Source of the DNA: Bacteroidales bacterium
GTDB lineage: Bacteria > Bacteroidota > Bacteroidia > Bacteroidales > WCHB1-69
Assembly (NCBI GenBank): GCA_012518765.1
Contig: JAAYRN010000220.1
Coordinates: 1 to 6,100 of the forward strand
DNA length: 6,100 nt
Reading direction: 5' to 3'
This document shows, one piece after another, positions 1 to 5,775 of this stretch (positions are counted from its first letter, which is position 1; each line of letters opens with the position of its first letter). The notes under the pieces were generated by a model. That model saw only the letters and a list, made by a program, of their open reading frames with translations. It had not been told where the DNA came from and made no database searches. The position numbers and the translations under genes are program-made.

Positions 1-370
1 AAAATACGCCTTGGTCGATTATCCCTACAGCCGTCGTTTGGTTTATGTAAACAATAACGTGTATTTTATCATAGCTCAAAGCGGAGATTCGTTTTATCAA
101 ATAGCATTGGATGTACAATTGACAATTAGTCAGTTAAGAAGATACAACGACATTCAATCTCGCAAATACGAACCCCAAGAAGGCGAGTTGATTTATATAT
201 CGAAAAAAGCCAAATACAATATATCAGCAAAAGAACACGTGGTGCGTCAAGGAGAAAGTTTACACAGCGTAGCTCAAGATTATGCGATAAGAATAAGAGC
301 TTTACGTAAATTAAATAATCTTTCTATCAAAGAAGAACCAAGTGTAGGAACTCGCCTTACATTAAAATAG
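1..370 (+). CDS. C-terminal part of a LysM-containing cell-wall hydrolase (5' end outside window)
   Basis: The reading frame is open leftwards to position 2 (Lys-Tyr-Ala precede the TTG at 11), so this is the tail of a longer gene and the TTG is not a real start. About 122 residues are visible. They hold two LysM peptidoglycan-binding modules: one from about codon 18 to 68 (VYFIIAQSGDSFYQIA, then the LRRYNDI helix and GELIYISKK), the second near the C-terminus (EHVVRQGESLHSVAQDYAI, then LRKLNNL and VGTRLTLK), ending at TAG 368-370. In Bacteroidota this two-LysM tail, preceded by a PYSRR..Y.NN segment, is typical of exported glucosaminidase-domain proteins that cleave peptidoglycan glycan strands. 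The catalytic domain is not in the window, so the enzyme assignment is inference while the LysM calls are seen. It is 142 bp from the next gene and probably a separate transcription unit. Confidence 0.75.
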   Translation, partial: KYALVDYPYSRRLVYVNNNVYFIIAQSGDSFYQIALDVQLTISQLRRYNDIQSRKYEPQEGELIYISKKAKYNISAKEHVVRQGESLHSVAQDYAIRIRALRKLNNLSIKEEPSVGTRLTLK

Positions 371-415
371 AATGTTTTCTGTGATAAGTATTTAAGGTTT
401 GATTTGAAGATAGTT

Positions 416-427
416 AAAAAAAAAAAA
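416..427. repeat. 12-base poly-A tract upstream of the ETF operon
   Basis: Twelve consecutive A residues lie in the intergenic region, about 85 bases before the ETF:quinone oxidoreductase start and about 38 bases before the candidate -7 element at 465-472. Such a tract could act as an UP-like or bent-DNA element, and its length makes it prone to slipped-strand changes. It is not a terminator for the upstream gene on the + strand, because that would need a T run. The tract itself is certain; a role for it is inference. Confidence 0.6.
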
Positions 428-443
428 CTTATCTACATGATGA

Positions 444-459
444 TATTTCTTGGGAAATA
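444..459. promoter_or_regulatory. small hairpin in the ETF operon leader
   Basis: TATTTC (444-449) and GAAATA (454-459) are perfect reverse complements around a TTGG loop. The stem is only 6 bp and AT-rich with no U-run behind it, so it does not look like a terminator. It sits just before the candidate -7 element and could be a protein-binding site, or chance in AT-rich DNA. Confidence 0.2.
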
Positions 460-464
460 AAATG

Positions 465-472
465 TAATTTTG
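465..472 (+). promoter_or_regulatory. candidate Bacteroidota -7 element (TAATTTTG) for the ETF operon
   Basis: TAATTTTG fits the TAnnTTTG -7 consensus of Bacteroidota primary-sigma promoters and lies 40 bases before the ETF:quinone oxidoreductase ATG. The call is weak because no TTG or TTTG is found at the usual 19-21 base spacing upstream; the nearest TTG (450-452) is only 12 bases away. If it is real, transcription would start around 479, just before the palindrome at 486-497. Confidence 0.3.
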
Positions 473-485
473 CTATATGGTTTTT

Positions 486-497
486 TAGTATATACTA
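486..497. promoter_or_regulatory. perfect 12-bp palindrome, possible operator
   Basis: TAGTATATACTA is identical to its own reverse complement. It ends 15 bases before the ATG at 513 and lies just downstream of the candidate -7 element. A dimeric repressor bound here could block transcription or translation of the ETF operon. The symmetry is seen directly. The regulatory role is inference: one or two 12-bp palindromes are expected by chance in 6 kb of AT-rich DNA, although far fewer in a given 142-bp leader. Confidence 0.3.
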
Positions 498-512
498 TTA
501 GCAATCTAAAAA

Positions 513-2171
513 ATGAACGACATAAACACCGTACATACAGATGTTTTAATCATAGGAGGAGGTCCAGCTGGTTTGGCTACGGCTATACATTTAGCCAATT
601 TACTTCGTGAAAATAGCCAGTCGAGACGAATCATGGTGCTGGACAAAGGAAAATCCATAGGTAGCCATATTTTGTCAGGAGCCTTGATAAAACCCGATAT
701 TTTCAAACAACTGTTTAAAGATAAGGATTTTAACCAAATACCTTTTGATTCAAAAGTCAGCAAAGACCGTATTGTTTTATTGGGTAAAAAAGGAAAAATA
801 AAACTACCTTTTCCCATTCCTTACATGAGAAACAAAGGGAATTATTCCGCTTCCTTGGGCGAACTTTGCCGTTATATGGCAGCTGTTGCCGAAGAAAAAG
901 GAGTGGAGGTATACAGTGGTTTTTCGGTAAATGAAGTGCTGTATGAAAACTCTAAAATTGTAGGAGCTAAAACGATAGATACAGGAGTAGACCGTGAAGG
1001 AAATCCCATGGAAAACTACCAAGAGGGGACTAAGGTATACGCCGATGTAGTCGTTTTTGCCGAAGGCGTACGAGGTACATTAAGTCAAGAAATAATTAAG
1101 AAATACAATTTAAACAACAATAAAAACGAACAAATGTATTCCTTGGGTTGCAAGGAATTATGGTCAGTGCCAACAGGAAATATACAAGAGGGAGAAGTGT
1201 ATCATACCATGGGTTATCCGCTGTCGATGCGAGAGTTTGGAGGTGGATTTATCTACGGTTTGAAAGACAATAAAGTAGCCTTGGGTTTGGTGGTGGGTTT
1301 GGATTACGGCGACCCTACTTTCGATGTTCATCACGCTTTTCAAGTATGGAAAACACATGCGTTTGTACATCGTATTATTCAGGGAGGTAAGTTGTTAGAA
1401 TACGGAGCCAAGACCTTGCCTGAAGCTGGATTGTATGCCATTCCCAAATTAAGCGTAGACCACGCTTTGATTGTAGGCGATTCGGCTGGATTTTTAACTA
1501 TACCTGCGTTGAAAGGCATTCATTTAGCCGTACATTCGGCTATGTTGGCAGCCGAAACCATACAACAAGCCTTGTTGAAAAATGATTTTTCCGATTCCTT
1601 ATTGTCTTCCTACGAAAAGAAAGTTTATCAAAGTAAAATTTACAAGGAAATGTATCCCGTTCGCAATGTCAGACAGGCTTTTGCCAACGGCTTAATCATG
1701 GGAGGCATCCAATTTGCTTTCCAATTTATAAGCGGGGGTAGGGGGTTGAGAGGCAGAGTATACACCCCAAAAGACAGCCAAAGCACTCAAAAAATGGAAA
1801 ACTTTAAGGGTAAAACATTTCAACAGCGTTTTGGAAAACAATTGGATTTTGACAAACAACTTACTTTTGATAAATCTACAGATGTATATTATAGTGGAAC
1901 ACAACACGATGAATATCAAGTTCCCCATTTACATGTCAAAGATAAAAACTCTTTTAATGCCATCAACATAAAGCAATACGGAGCTCCCTGTCAGCATTTT
2001 TGTCCCGCTGAAGTTTATGAAATTTATACCCATAAAAATGGCGAACAGGAGTTACGCATTCATTTTGAAAATTGTGTACACTGTAAAACTTGCGACATCA
2101 AAAGTGTAAACGAAGCTATAGCTTGGCGACTTCCTAATGGAGACAATGGTCCTGACCATCAGTATATGTAA
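513..2171 (+). CDS. electron transfer flavoprotein:quinone oxidoreductase (ETF dehydrogenase)
   Basis: This 552-residue protein has the full ETF-QO architecture. The N-terminal FAD-binding Rossmann segment is VLIIGGGPAGLA (11-22), followed by the second-strand region around LDKGKSIGSHILSGA (43-57). The central quinone/FAD region has GGGFIYG (243-249), VALGLVVGLDYGDP (255-268), GGKLLEYGAK (291-300) and GDSAGFLTIPALKGIH (322-337). The C-terminal ferredoxin-like domain carries FCPAEVYE (496-503) and NCVHCKTCDIK (520-530). C497, C521, C524 and C527 are the expected 4Fe-4S ligands; C493 is an additional cysteine. The enzyme oxidises reduced ETF and passes electrons through FAD and the cluster to membrane quinone, probably menaquinone here. 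Length is close to that of bacterial ETF-QOs and no key motif is missing. The ATG at 513 is chosen because it precedes the Rossmann strand by the normal ~10 residues and has an A-rich leader. The stop is 11 bp before the fused ETF gene, so the two are surely cotranscribed. Confidence 0.95.
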   Translation: MNDINTVHTDVLIIGGGPAGLATAIHLANLLRENSQSRRIMVLDKGKSIGSHILSGALIKPDIFKQLFKDKDFNQIPFDSKVSKDRIVLLGKKGKIKLPFPIPYMRNKGNYSASLGELCRYMAAVAEEKGVEVYSGFSVNEVLYENSKIVGAKTIDTGVDREGNPMENYQEGTKVYADVVVFAEGVRGTLSQEIIKKYNLNNNKNEQMYSLGCKELWSVPTGNIQEGEVYHTMGYPLSMREFGGGFIYGLKDNKVALGLVVGLDYGDPTFDVHHAFQVWKTHAFVHRIIQGGKLLEYGAKTLPEAGLYAIPKLSVDHALIVGDSAGFLTIPALKGIHLAVHSAMLAAETIQQALLKNDFSDSLLSSYEKKVYQSKIYKEMYPVRNVRQAFANGLIMGGIQFAFQFISGGRGLRGRVYTPKDSQSTQKMENFKGKTFQQRFGKQLDFDKQLTFDKSTDVYYSGTQHDEYQVPHLHVKDKNSFNAINIKQYGAPCQHFCPAEVYEIYTHKNGEQELRIHFENCVHCKTCDIKSVNEAIAWRLPNGDNGPDHQYM

Positions 2172-2182
2172 AGAGAAAAAAT

Positions 2183-4108
2183 ATGGAATTAACAATTATA
2201 AATTTACTAAAACAAGTTCCCCTCCCTTCCGAAATGCGTATGGGAGACGATGGTTTGATGGATAGAACCAAAGCAAAATCTATCATTAATATAGATTGCC
2301 AATTTGCGTTGGAAGCGGGATTGCAGTTGAAAAAAAAATATCCCAAGGCTCGTTTGTTGGTTTGCTCCATGGGACCCACTTCTTTTAAAAAGTCTTTACA
2401 AAAAGCCTTATCATTGGGTTACGATGAGGCTTATTTGCTGTCAGATAGAAAGTTAGGAGGTAGCGATACCTTTGCTACGGGCTTAGCCTTGGCTACTTTG
2501 TTACAGCATTTGGGATTTACAAAAGAGAATCCCAAGCCTTTTATTGTATTAGCAGGTCGTCAAACCAGCGATGGCGATACGGCACACGTACCTTCGCAAG
2601 TTGCAGCTAATTTGGGAATTGTACAAGCTACTTTTGTTGAAAAAATACATTTTGATGATGATAATCAGCTTATTGCAAAACGAATTATAGAGGGAGGCTA
2701 TCAGCAAATGCAGTTACCCTTACCCTGTGTTATTTCCTTAACACCCACAGGTATTCCTTTGCGAAAACCTTCCTTAGCAGCTACCATAAACGCTCGCAAA
2801 AAAAATATACATATTTTAAAGGTAGATGATATTAGTTTATCTACTGAATACATGGGAGTTAGAGGCTCACCAACCATAGTAGCTAAGGTAAAAGATATGT
2901 TAAGCGAACGTCCGCCTATTCAGATGATGCAAGGAAAAAACGCCAAAGAAAAAGTAGATAATTTGATAACAGCCTTGTCCAAGCAAACTCAACATAACCG
3001 ATTGGAAAAAGTAGAAATACAAGAAAAAGCAAAACATTCCGATTTTCCAATCAAAGATATTCGAGGGGAATACAAAGGCATATTGACTTGGGCAGAGGTA
3101 GTTGAAGGTAAAATATCGCGTTCTTCCATTGAATTGTTGGGGGTGGCTCGTCAATTGGCGTTGCAATTGGATAAAGATACTACTATCACAACCTTACTAA
3201 TTGGAAACAAGGTAAAACATTTGTCGGAAGACTTGATAGCTTATGGCTCCGACGAGGTGGTGGTGGTAGAAGACGAGCGGTTGAAAGAATACCAAATACT
3301 GCCTTTTACATCTGTGTTTAGGCAATGGATACAAGATAATAAGCCTGAAATTGTGTTGTTTGCAGCCACTACATCTGGACGAGAGTTGGCTCCGCGAATA
3401 GCAGTATATACAAAAAGTGGAATTACAGCCGATTGTACAGCTTTGGAAATAGGAAGTTACGTAAACAGAAAAGAAGAAGTTGTGATTTATCCTATTTTAC
3501 ATTCACACAGACCTACTTACGGAGAAAGTAAATTGGCTACTATTTTAGGATTCAAATTTCCCCAATTTTCTACAGCACGCCCGGGAACGTTTGAAATACC
3601 TACAAAAGACAGTAAGCGACAAGGTGAAGTTGTTGATTTTGAGCCAATTTGGGATAAGGAAGATTTTTGTGTACGCTTGCTACAAACTTTTCGCGACGAT
3701 AGCAGTTTGCAAAACCTATTTGATGCCGAAGTAATTGTAGCAGGAGGACGGGGTGTTGTTGATGATAATTTACAGTTAATAAAAGAGTTAGTAAAATTAT
3801 TACAACAAAAAGGAATCAAAGCCGAATGGGCTGCTACGCGGGTGGTGGTGGATGGCGGCATGGCTGAATACGCCCGACAAATAGGACAAACAGGGAAAAC
3901 CGTACGTCCAAAACTCTATATAGCAGTGGGTATTTCTGGTGCTATTCAGCACATTGCAGGCATGAAAGAAGCCGAAAAAATTATTGCCATTGACCAAAAT
4001 CCCAAAGCACCCATTTTTCATTATGCCGATTTCGGAATAGTAGGTGCATACCGCGATACCATACCCGAACTAATGGAACAAATAGATAAATTTATAAGTG
4101 TTTTTTGA
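2183..4108 (+). CDS. fused electron transfer flavoprotein, beta (EtfB) and alpha (EtfA) in one chain
   Basis: This 641-residue protein joins both ETF subunits. Residues 1 to ~245 are EtfB: LLKQVP (8-13), CSMGP (61-65), LLSDRKLGGSDTFATG (85-100), GRQTSDGDTAHVP (125-137), the partner-recognition-loop region RKPSLAATINARKKNI (194-209) and GVRGSPTIV (225-233). A hydrophilic linker spans roughly 241-295. Residues ~297-641 are EtfA: an N-terminal domain with TTSGRELAPRIA (396-407), TADCTALEIG (415-424) and ARPGTFEIP (465-473), then the C-terminal FAD domain with VAGGRGV (519-525), QIGQTGKTVRPKLYIAVG (566-583), GISGAIQHIAGM (583-594) and ADFGIVGAY (615-623). No stop or frameshift lies between the halves, so the fusion appears genuine. 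ETF carries electrons from dehydrogenases to ETF-QO, encoded directly upstream. The DGDTA motif resembles NADH-binding, bifurcating-type EtfB rather than the DDDxNQT form of mitochondrial-type ETF; this assignment is inferred from family memory. Codons 50-52 contain a run of nine A residues (2330-2338). Confidence 0.94.
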   Translation: MELTIINLLKQVPLPSEMRMGDDGLMDRTKAKSIINIDCQFALEAGLQLKKKYPKARLLVCSMGPTSFKKSLQKALSLGYDEAYLLSDRKLGGSDTFATGLALATLLQHLGFTKENPKPFIVLAGRQTSDGDTAHVPSQVAANLGIVQATFVEKIHFDDDNQLIAKRIIEGGYQQMQLPLPCVISLTPTGIPLRKPSLAATINARKKNIHILKVDDISLSTEYMGVRGSPTIVAKVKDMLSERPPIQMMQGKNAKEKVDNLITALSKQTQHNRLEKVEIQEKAKHSDFPIKDIRGEYKGILTWAEVVEGKISRSSIELLGVARQLALQLDKDTTITTLLIGNKVKHLSEDLIAYGSDEVVVVEDERLKEYQILPFTSVFRQWIQDNKPEIVLFAATTSGRELAPRIAVYTKSGITADCTALEIGSYVNRKEEVVIYPILHSHRPTYGESKLATILGFKFPQFSTARPGTFEIPTKDSKRQGEVVDFEPIWDKEDFCVRLLQTFRDDSSLQNLFDAEVIVAGGRGVVDDNLQLIKELVKLLQQKGIKAEWAATRVVVDGGMAEYARQIGQTGKTVRPKLYIAVGISGAIQHIAGMKEAEKIIAIDQNPKAPIFHYADFGIVGAYRDTIPELMEQIDKFISVF

Positions 4109-4206
4109 AATAATTTCCAAAAACAAATAATAACAACAATTAAAACACGAAAAACCTATACCCTTTTAGGAGTTTATATCTTGGTTTACTACAAAATAGA
4201 AAAATA

Positions 4207-4229
4207 ATTTAATTGAAAATCAATTAAAT
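4207..4229. terminator. perfect 10-bp inverted repeat after the ETF operon, possible terminator
   Basis: ATTTAATTGA (4207-4216) and TCAATTAAAT (4220-4229) are exact reverse complements around an AAA loop. The hairpin lies about 100 bases after the ETF stop and about 55 bases before the next promoter-like element, which suits an end-of-operon structure. It is weak as an intrinsic terminator: one G-C pair among ten and only an interrupted U-rich stretch (TATATGTTTTCTTG) downstream. It could instead be an operator for the following genes. Confidence 0.35.
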
Positions 4230-4283
4230 ATATGTTTTCTTGTAGGTGCTTTTGTTTTTATGATTTTCTATGCAGAAATTGTA

Positions 4284-4291
4284 TATATTTG
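4284..4291 (+). promoter_or_regulatory. candidate Bacteroidota -7 element (TATATTTG) for the downstream exported-protein cluster
   Basis: TATATTTG matches the TAnnTTTG consensus, with the preferred TATA-like bases, in the gap before the thioredoxin-like lipoprotein gene. Transcription would start near 4298, giving a leader of about 70 bases. The upstream -33 part is poor: the nearest TTTG (4251-4254) is 29 bases away instead of about 20. No other convincing promoter is visible between this point and the window end, and the genes downstream are spaced 42 and 55 bp apart. Confidence 0.45.
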
Positions 4292-4367
4292 TACTTGAAA
4301 AACTCAACATCAAACAGTCATGATAGTAGCTTTTCATTAATTGAAGACACTGTAATACATATAGACT

Positions 4368-5042
4368 ATGAGTATCCGTATAAATAAATTAATCATATAT
4401 TTGTTTTATTTATTGTTGTTTTTTATTTTTCATTCATGTCTTATTCAAGTTTGCAAAGAGAGTAAGTATAGAGAGAAAAGAGCCACCAAATACATCAATC
4501 AAACATCTATTAAAGTAGAGGATATAAAACGTCTATTGGTTGAGGATACCTTGCATTATAAAGTTGTGATTATTTATAGCCCATGTTGTGGTTCCTGTCG
4601 TTCGCACATGCAGACCACCTATAAAAGATTTGTGTTTAATACCGATTCTACGGTAAAGTATTATTTTATAACTGATAGTTATGACGGGATAAAATATAAT
4701 GAGTCTTTTTTGAAAAGCTGTGGTATAAAACCAGATAAAATGTATTATTTAAAAGACACATTTAATATAAACAAGGAAAATAATATAGTAAATTATATTT
4801 TTCCTTCCGATGATAAAATTACGGGAGAATTCGGAGTTCCCATATCTTTGGTGATAAGCAAAAACAACAAACTAAAAAAAGCATATATTTCAATTGATTA
4901 CGGAAATGGTGTGCATCAATATTTTAAAGCTATGCCATTGTTTTATTTGAAAAATTATAATTTTGATGAAATAAACTTCGATAAAATTGAAATTGAACCT
5001 GAAATTAATTGGGAAATATGTTCTCCTAATAAGAAAAAATAG
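4368..5042 (+). CDS. thioredoxin-like lipoprotein or exported protein with a CGSC motif
   Basis: This 224-residue protein begins with a hydrophobic segment (8-21) ending in FIFHSC, so Cys24 is a plausible lipidated residue, though His at -2 makes the lipobox imperfect; otherwise the segment is a membrane anchor. Residues 66-79 (VVIIYSPCCGSCRS) have the strand-then-CxxC layout of the thioredoxin fold, with Cys74 and Cys77 as the likely redox pair and an extra Cys73 beside them. GVPISLVIS (156-164) fits the cis-proline loop and following strand (Pro158), then KLKKAYISID. Spacing between CxxC and cis-Pro (~80 residues) is close to that of TlpA/ResA-like periplasmic thioredoxins. A thiol-disulfide role outside the cytoplasm is likely, but the substrate is unknown and overall similarity to named families is low. 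Conserved Trp before CxxC is absent. The ATG at 4368 is used because the frame upstream is closed and the signal segment follows directly. It is the first gene of an AT-rich cluster. Confidence 0.7.
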   Translation: MSIRINKLIIYLFYLLLFFIFHSCLIQVCKESKYREKRATKYINQTSIKVEDIKRLLVEDTLHYKVVIIYSPCCGSCRSHMQTTYKRFVFNTDSTVKYYFITDSYDGIKYNESFLKSCGIKPDKMYYLKDTFNINKENNIVNYIFPSDDKITGEFGVPISLVISKNNKLKKAYISIDYGNGVHQYFKAMPLFYLKNYNFDEINFDKIEIEPEINWEICSPNKKK

Positions 5043-5084
5043 ACTTAAAATAAATATAATAATAAATTCATTAAAAAAATAAAT

Positions 5085-5720
5085 ATGACAAAACTTTACT
5101 TTATATCACTTTTAGTAGGATTGTCTTTCTTTTTGAAAGCACAACCAATAAATACTCAGAAAAGTAGCATGTATCTAAAAAAAGCAAATGAGTATAATGA
5201 TAAGGAAATCTATAAAAAAGCATTGAAGTTTTATTTGAAGGCATATAAAATAGACTCTAATGCTTTATCCGACGAAGATTTAAATAAGGTTGGATTAATT
5301 TATATCGATTATAAAAAGGATATTAATCAAGGGGTACATTATTTTAACAAAGTCCTAAAAAACAACCCAAAAGATACCATGGCATTTTTAGGTATTGGTT
5401 ATTCATGCTTGTTTTCAGATAAATACAGAGATGCTATCCCATATTTTGAAAAAGCTATTGAGTATAGCAAACAGTATGCTAATTCTTATTTTGGTCTTGG
5501 AATGACTTATAGCTTATTAAGCGAACATGAAAAAGCCCTTTATTATTACTTGAAAGGAATTGAAATAGATCCAAGTGCGAATAAAATTTATATGAATATA
5601 GCCATTTCATATATGCGATTGGGTAATGAAGAGCAACAAATAATATGGTTAAAAAAAGCAGCAAAAGTTGGAGATAAACAAGCTCAAGATTGGTTGTCAA
5701 AAAATGGGCATGAATGGTAG
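5085..5720 (+). CDS. exported tetratricopeptide-repeat (TPR) protein
   Basis: This 211-residue protein has an N-terminal signal peptide (MTKLYFISLLVGLSFFLKAQ), probably cleaved after Ala19 to leave an N-terminal Gln, a common Bacteroidota pattern. The rest is made of about five TPR units: ~30-63 (YLKKANEYNDKEIYKKALKF), ~64-97 (more divergent, with GLIYIDY and HYFNKVLKNNP), ~98-131 (AFLGIGYSCLFSDKYRDAIP), ~132-165 (ANSYFGLGMTYSLLSEHEKA) and ~166-199 (IYMNIAISYMRLGNEEQQ). It closes with AQDWLSKNGHEW, a common C-terminal cap in small Bacteroidota TPR proteins. TPRs form a protein-binding superhelix, so a periplasmic scaffold or adaptor role is likely, but the partner is unknown. It starts 42 bp after the thioredoxin-like gene without a promoter-like element between, and has an A/T-only leader with no Shine-Dalgarno sequence. 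Codons are strongly A/T-rich like its neighbours. Confidence 0.8.
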   Translation: MTKLYFISLLVGLSFFLKAQPINTQKSSMYLKKANEYNDKEIYKKALKFYLKAYKIDSNALSDEDLNKVGLIYIDYKKDINQGVHYFNKVLKNNPKDTMAFLGIGYSCLFSDKYRDAIPYFEKAIEYSKQYANSYFGLGMTYSLLSEHEKALYYYLKGIEIDPSANKIYMNIAISYMRLGNEEQQIIWLKKAAKVGDKQAQDWLSKNGHEW

Positions 5721-5775
5721 GTGAAAATTTGTAAAACTGAATACTAAAATATTAACATTAAAAAAAACAAGAAAA

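Larger units (their letters stand above)
4109..4367. other. intergenic region between the ETF operon and the exported-protein cluster
   Basis: No gene or RNA gene is recognisable in these 259 bases. Open frames here are 12 codons or fewer. The region holds the 10-bp inverted repeat at 4207-4229 and the TATATTTG element at 4284-4291. A weaker, bulged dyad is visible around CCTATACCCTTTTAGG (about 4157-4172). The region marks the switch from the moderately AT-rich ETF operon to the very AT-rich downstream block. Confidence 0.6.

Noticed and set aside
11..370. TTG at position 11 as the start of a short complete gene
   Set aside because: The frame continues open to the window edge, and the protein begins in the middle of a known linker-LysM arrangement, so the gene is truncated by the window.
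383..433. GATAAGT/ACTTATC inverted repeat as a terminator for the LysM gene
   Set aside because: The arms are 7 bp and 37 bases apart, with a long A run just inside the right arm and no U-run downstream; this is probably chance.
506..817. 103-codon open frame on the minus strand
   Set aside because: It lies wholly opposite the conserved FAD domain of the ETF-QO gene. Its protein has no recognisable motif or leader, so it is a shadow of the + strand gene.
3256..3851. Two similar GGTGGTGGTGG stretches (3256-3266 and 3840-3851) as a G-rich repeat or quadruplex
   Set aside because: Both encode Val-Val-Val strands in the EtfA half and contain only GG pairs; coding constraint explains them.
3517..3861. 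114-codon open frame on the minus strand
   Set aside because: It is opposite the conserved EtfA part of the fused ETF gene and its product is low-complexity Ser/Thr/Pro-rich, as expected for an antisense shadow.
4098..4148. GTGTTTT/AAAACAC inverted repeat at the end of the ETF operon
   Set aside because: The arms are short, AT-rich and 37 bases apart, with part of the left arm inside the coding sequence; the tighter dyad at 4207-4229 is a better candidate.
4261..4299. Short open frame starting at ATG 4260
   Set aside because: Only 12 codons before a TGA, no leader, and it overlaps the TATATTTG promoter-like element.
5479..5700. 73-codon open frame on the minus strand
   Set aside because: It lies opposite the TPR repeats and its product is a hydrophobic, low-complexity stretch produced by AT-rich complementary codons.
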